Assembly (NCBI GenBank): GCA_900771165.1
Contig: CAAGMX010000422.1
Coordinates: 1 to 5,335, forward strand
Reading direction: 5' to 3'
DNA length: 5,335 nt
Source of the DNA: Victivallales bacterium
GTDB lineage: Bacteria; Verrucomicrobiota; Lentisphaeria; Oligosphaerales; Oligosphaeraceae
This document shows, one piece after another, positions 5,152-5,335 of the stretch. How positions within the stretch are numbered: the stretch's first letter is position 1; the number at the start of each line of letters is the position of its first letter. The notes under the pieces were generated by a model. That model ran no database searches. It saw nothing but the letters and a program-made list of their open reading frames with translations, and was not told the origin of the DNA. Made by a program: the position numbers and the translations under genes.

Positions 5152-5168
5152 TTTCCCGGGAAATTCCC
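5152..5168 (+). promoter_or_regulatory. Overlapping palindromes upstream of the terminal hydrogenase-like gene
   Basis: TTTCCCGGGAAA (5152-5163) is a perfect 12-bp palindrome, and GGGAATTTCCC-type symmetry continues in GGGAAATTCCC (5158-5168). It sits 3 bases after the ferredoxin stop and 8 bases before the next ribosome binding site. It does not match the known Rex operator (TTGTGA-N-TCACAA type). It could be an operator or chance. Confidence 0.25.
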
Positions 5169-5176
5169 CAGATCTC

Positions 5177-5182
5177 AGGAGG
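5177..5182 (+). promoter_or_regulatory. Strong ribosome binding site for the terminal gene
   Basis: AGGAGG, the full anti-16S core, lies 11 bases before ATG 5194. It is the strongest Shine-Dalgarno sequence in the window and supports a real gene running off the right edge. Confidence 0.75.
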
Positions 5183-5193
5183 ATTCACCACCT

Positions 5194-5335
5194 ATGCTTG
5201 ACGGCTCTGTCTATCTTCGACGAGAACTGATGATCCGCTTTGTCCGGGCCTTCTATGATGGCACCCTGGAAACAGAGCTGGACCGGATGCCCGTGGCCAT
5301 GCGTCCCCGGCAGGGAGGCTCCAGCCGATGCTGCA
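5194..5335 (+). CDS. Probable monomeric [FeFe] hydrogenase, N-terminal fragment (3' end outside window)
   Basis: An open frame of 47 codons starts 11 bases after AGGAGG and runs off the window without a stop. The peptide has an initial helix (VYLRRELMIRFVRAFYDG, 6-23), then LETELDRMPVAMRPR (25-39) and ends at SSRCC (43-47). From memory, proteins annotated as monomeric [FeFe] hydrogenase begin in this way: a short helical segment, an acidic 'E-x-x-IDRIPxEMxP' stretch, then RCCxxKDR. Their ferredoxin and H-cluster motifs come later and would be beyond the edge. The context of HydS, phosphatase and ferredoxin agrees, since in Ruminococcus albus a sensory hydS is reported next to a non-bifurcating catalytic hydA2. 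No catalytic motif is visible here, so the call rests on the N-terminal signature and neighbours. Confidence 0.6.
   Translation, partial: MLDGSVYLRRELMIRFVRAFYDGTLETELDRMPVAMRPRQGGSSRCC

Noticed and set aside
1..5335. Rex operators, CRISPR repeats, tRNA or rRNA genes, insertion sequences, riboswitches
   Set aside because: None is supported: no TTGTGA-type Rex box, no regularly spaced repeats, no transposase motif, and the few gaps (all under 140 bases) hold only the elements listed.

Overview
The window is GC-rich and tightly packed on the plus strand, and all of its genes point to a strictly anaerobic, fermentative, hydrogen-metabolising bacterium. Codon third positions are mostly G or C, which produces long but meaningless antisense open frames. 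The phylum cannot be fixed from this sequence. Gene families of this kind occur in Clostridia, Thermotogae, spirochaetes and other anaerobic lineages.

Layout. Positions 1-972 are the 3' end of adhE, the iron-dependent alcohol dehydrogenase half of bifunctional acetaldehyde/alcohol dehydrogenase. A 128-bp gap with a strong GC-rich hairpin follows. Next comes a 136-residue protein (1101-1511) that looks like the NAD(H)-binding Rossmann half of the redox repressor Rex without its DNA-binding domain. A small NuoE-type thioredoxin-like [2Fe-2S] ferredoxin (1549-1803) is next, closed by a clear intrinsic terminator (1815-1857). A G-free, C-rich leader then precedes hydS (1942-3636), a sensory-type [FeFe] hydrogenase with two ferredoxin-type [4Fe-4S] sites, an H-cluster domain, an extra four-Cys Fe-S domain, a PAS domain and a C-terminal signalling helix. 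Its stop overlaps the start of a SpoIIE/PP2C-type phosphatase (3633-4820) that carries an extra C-terminal domain I cannot name. A second G-free pyrimidine tract leads into a second NuoE-type [2Fe-2S] ferredoxin (4888-5148). The window closes on the first 47 codons (5194-5335) of what is probably a catalytic monomeric [FeFe] hydrogenase.

How the genes may work together. The hydS-phosphatase pair matches the phosphatase-linked putative H2-sensing [FeFe] hydrogenases (group C3 in the usual scheme). The inferred chain is: H2 or redox state is read at the H-cluster, passed through Fe-S clusters to PAS and the signalling helix, and changes phosphatase activity on an unknown phosphoprotein. The likely controlled processes are next door: H2 production (downstream hydrogenase) and NADH disposal to ethanol (adhE), the two competing electron sinks of fermentation. 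The Rex-like protein would add an NADH/NAD+ readout. No kinase, anti-sigma factor or STAS partner lies in the window.

Most noteworthy: the HTH-less Rex-like protein, the active-site substitutions in HydS, the unassigned C-terminal domain of the phosphatase, and the two G-free leaders that also form template-strand G-quadruplex motifs.
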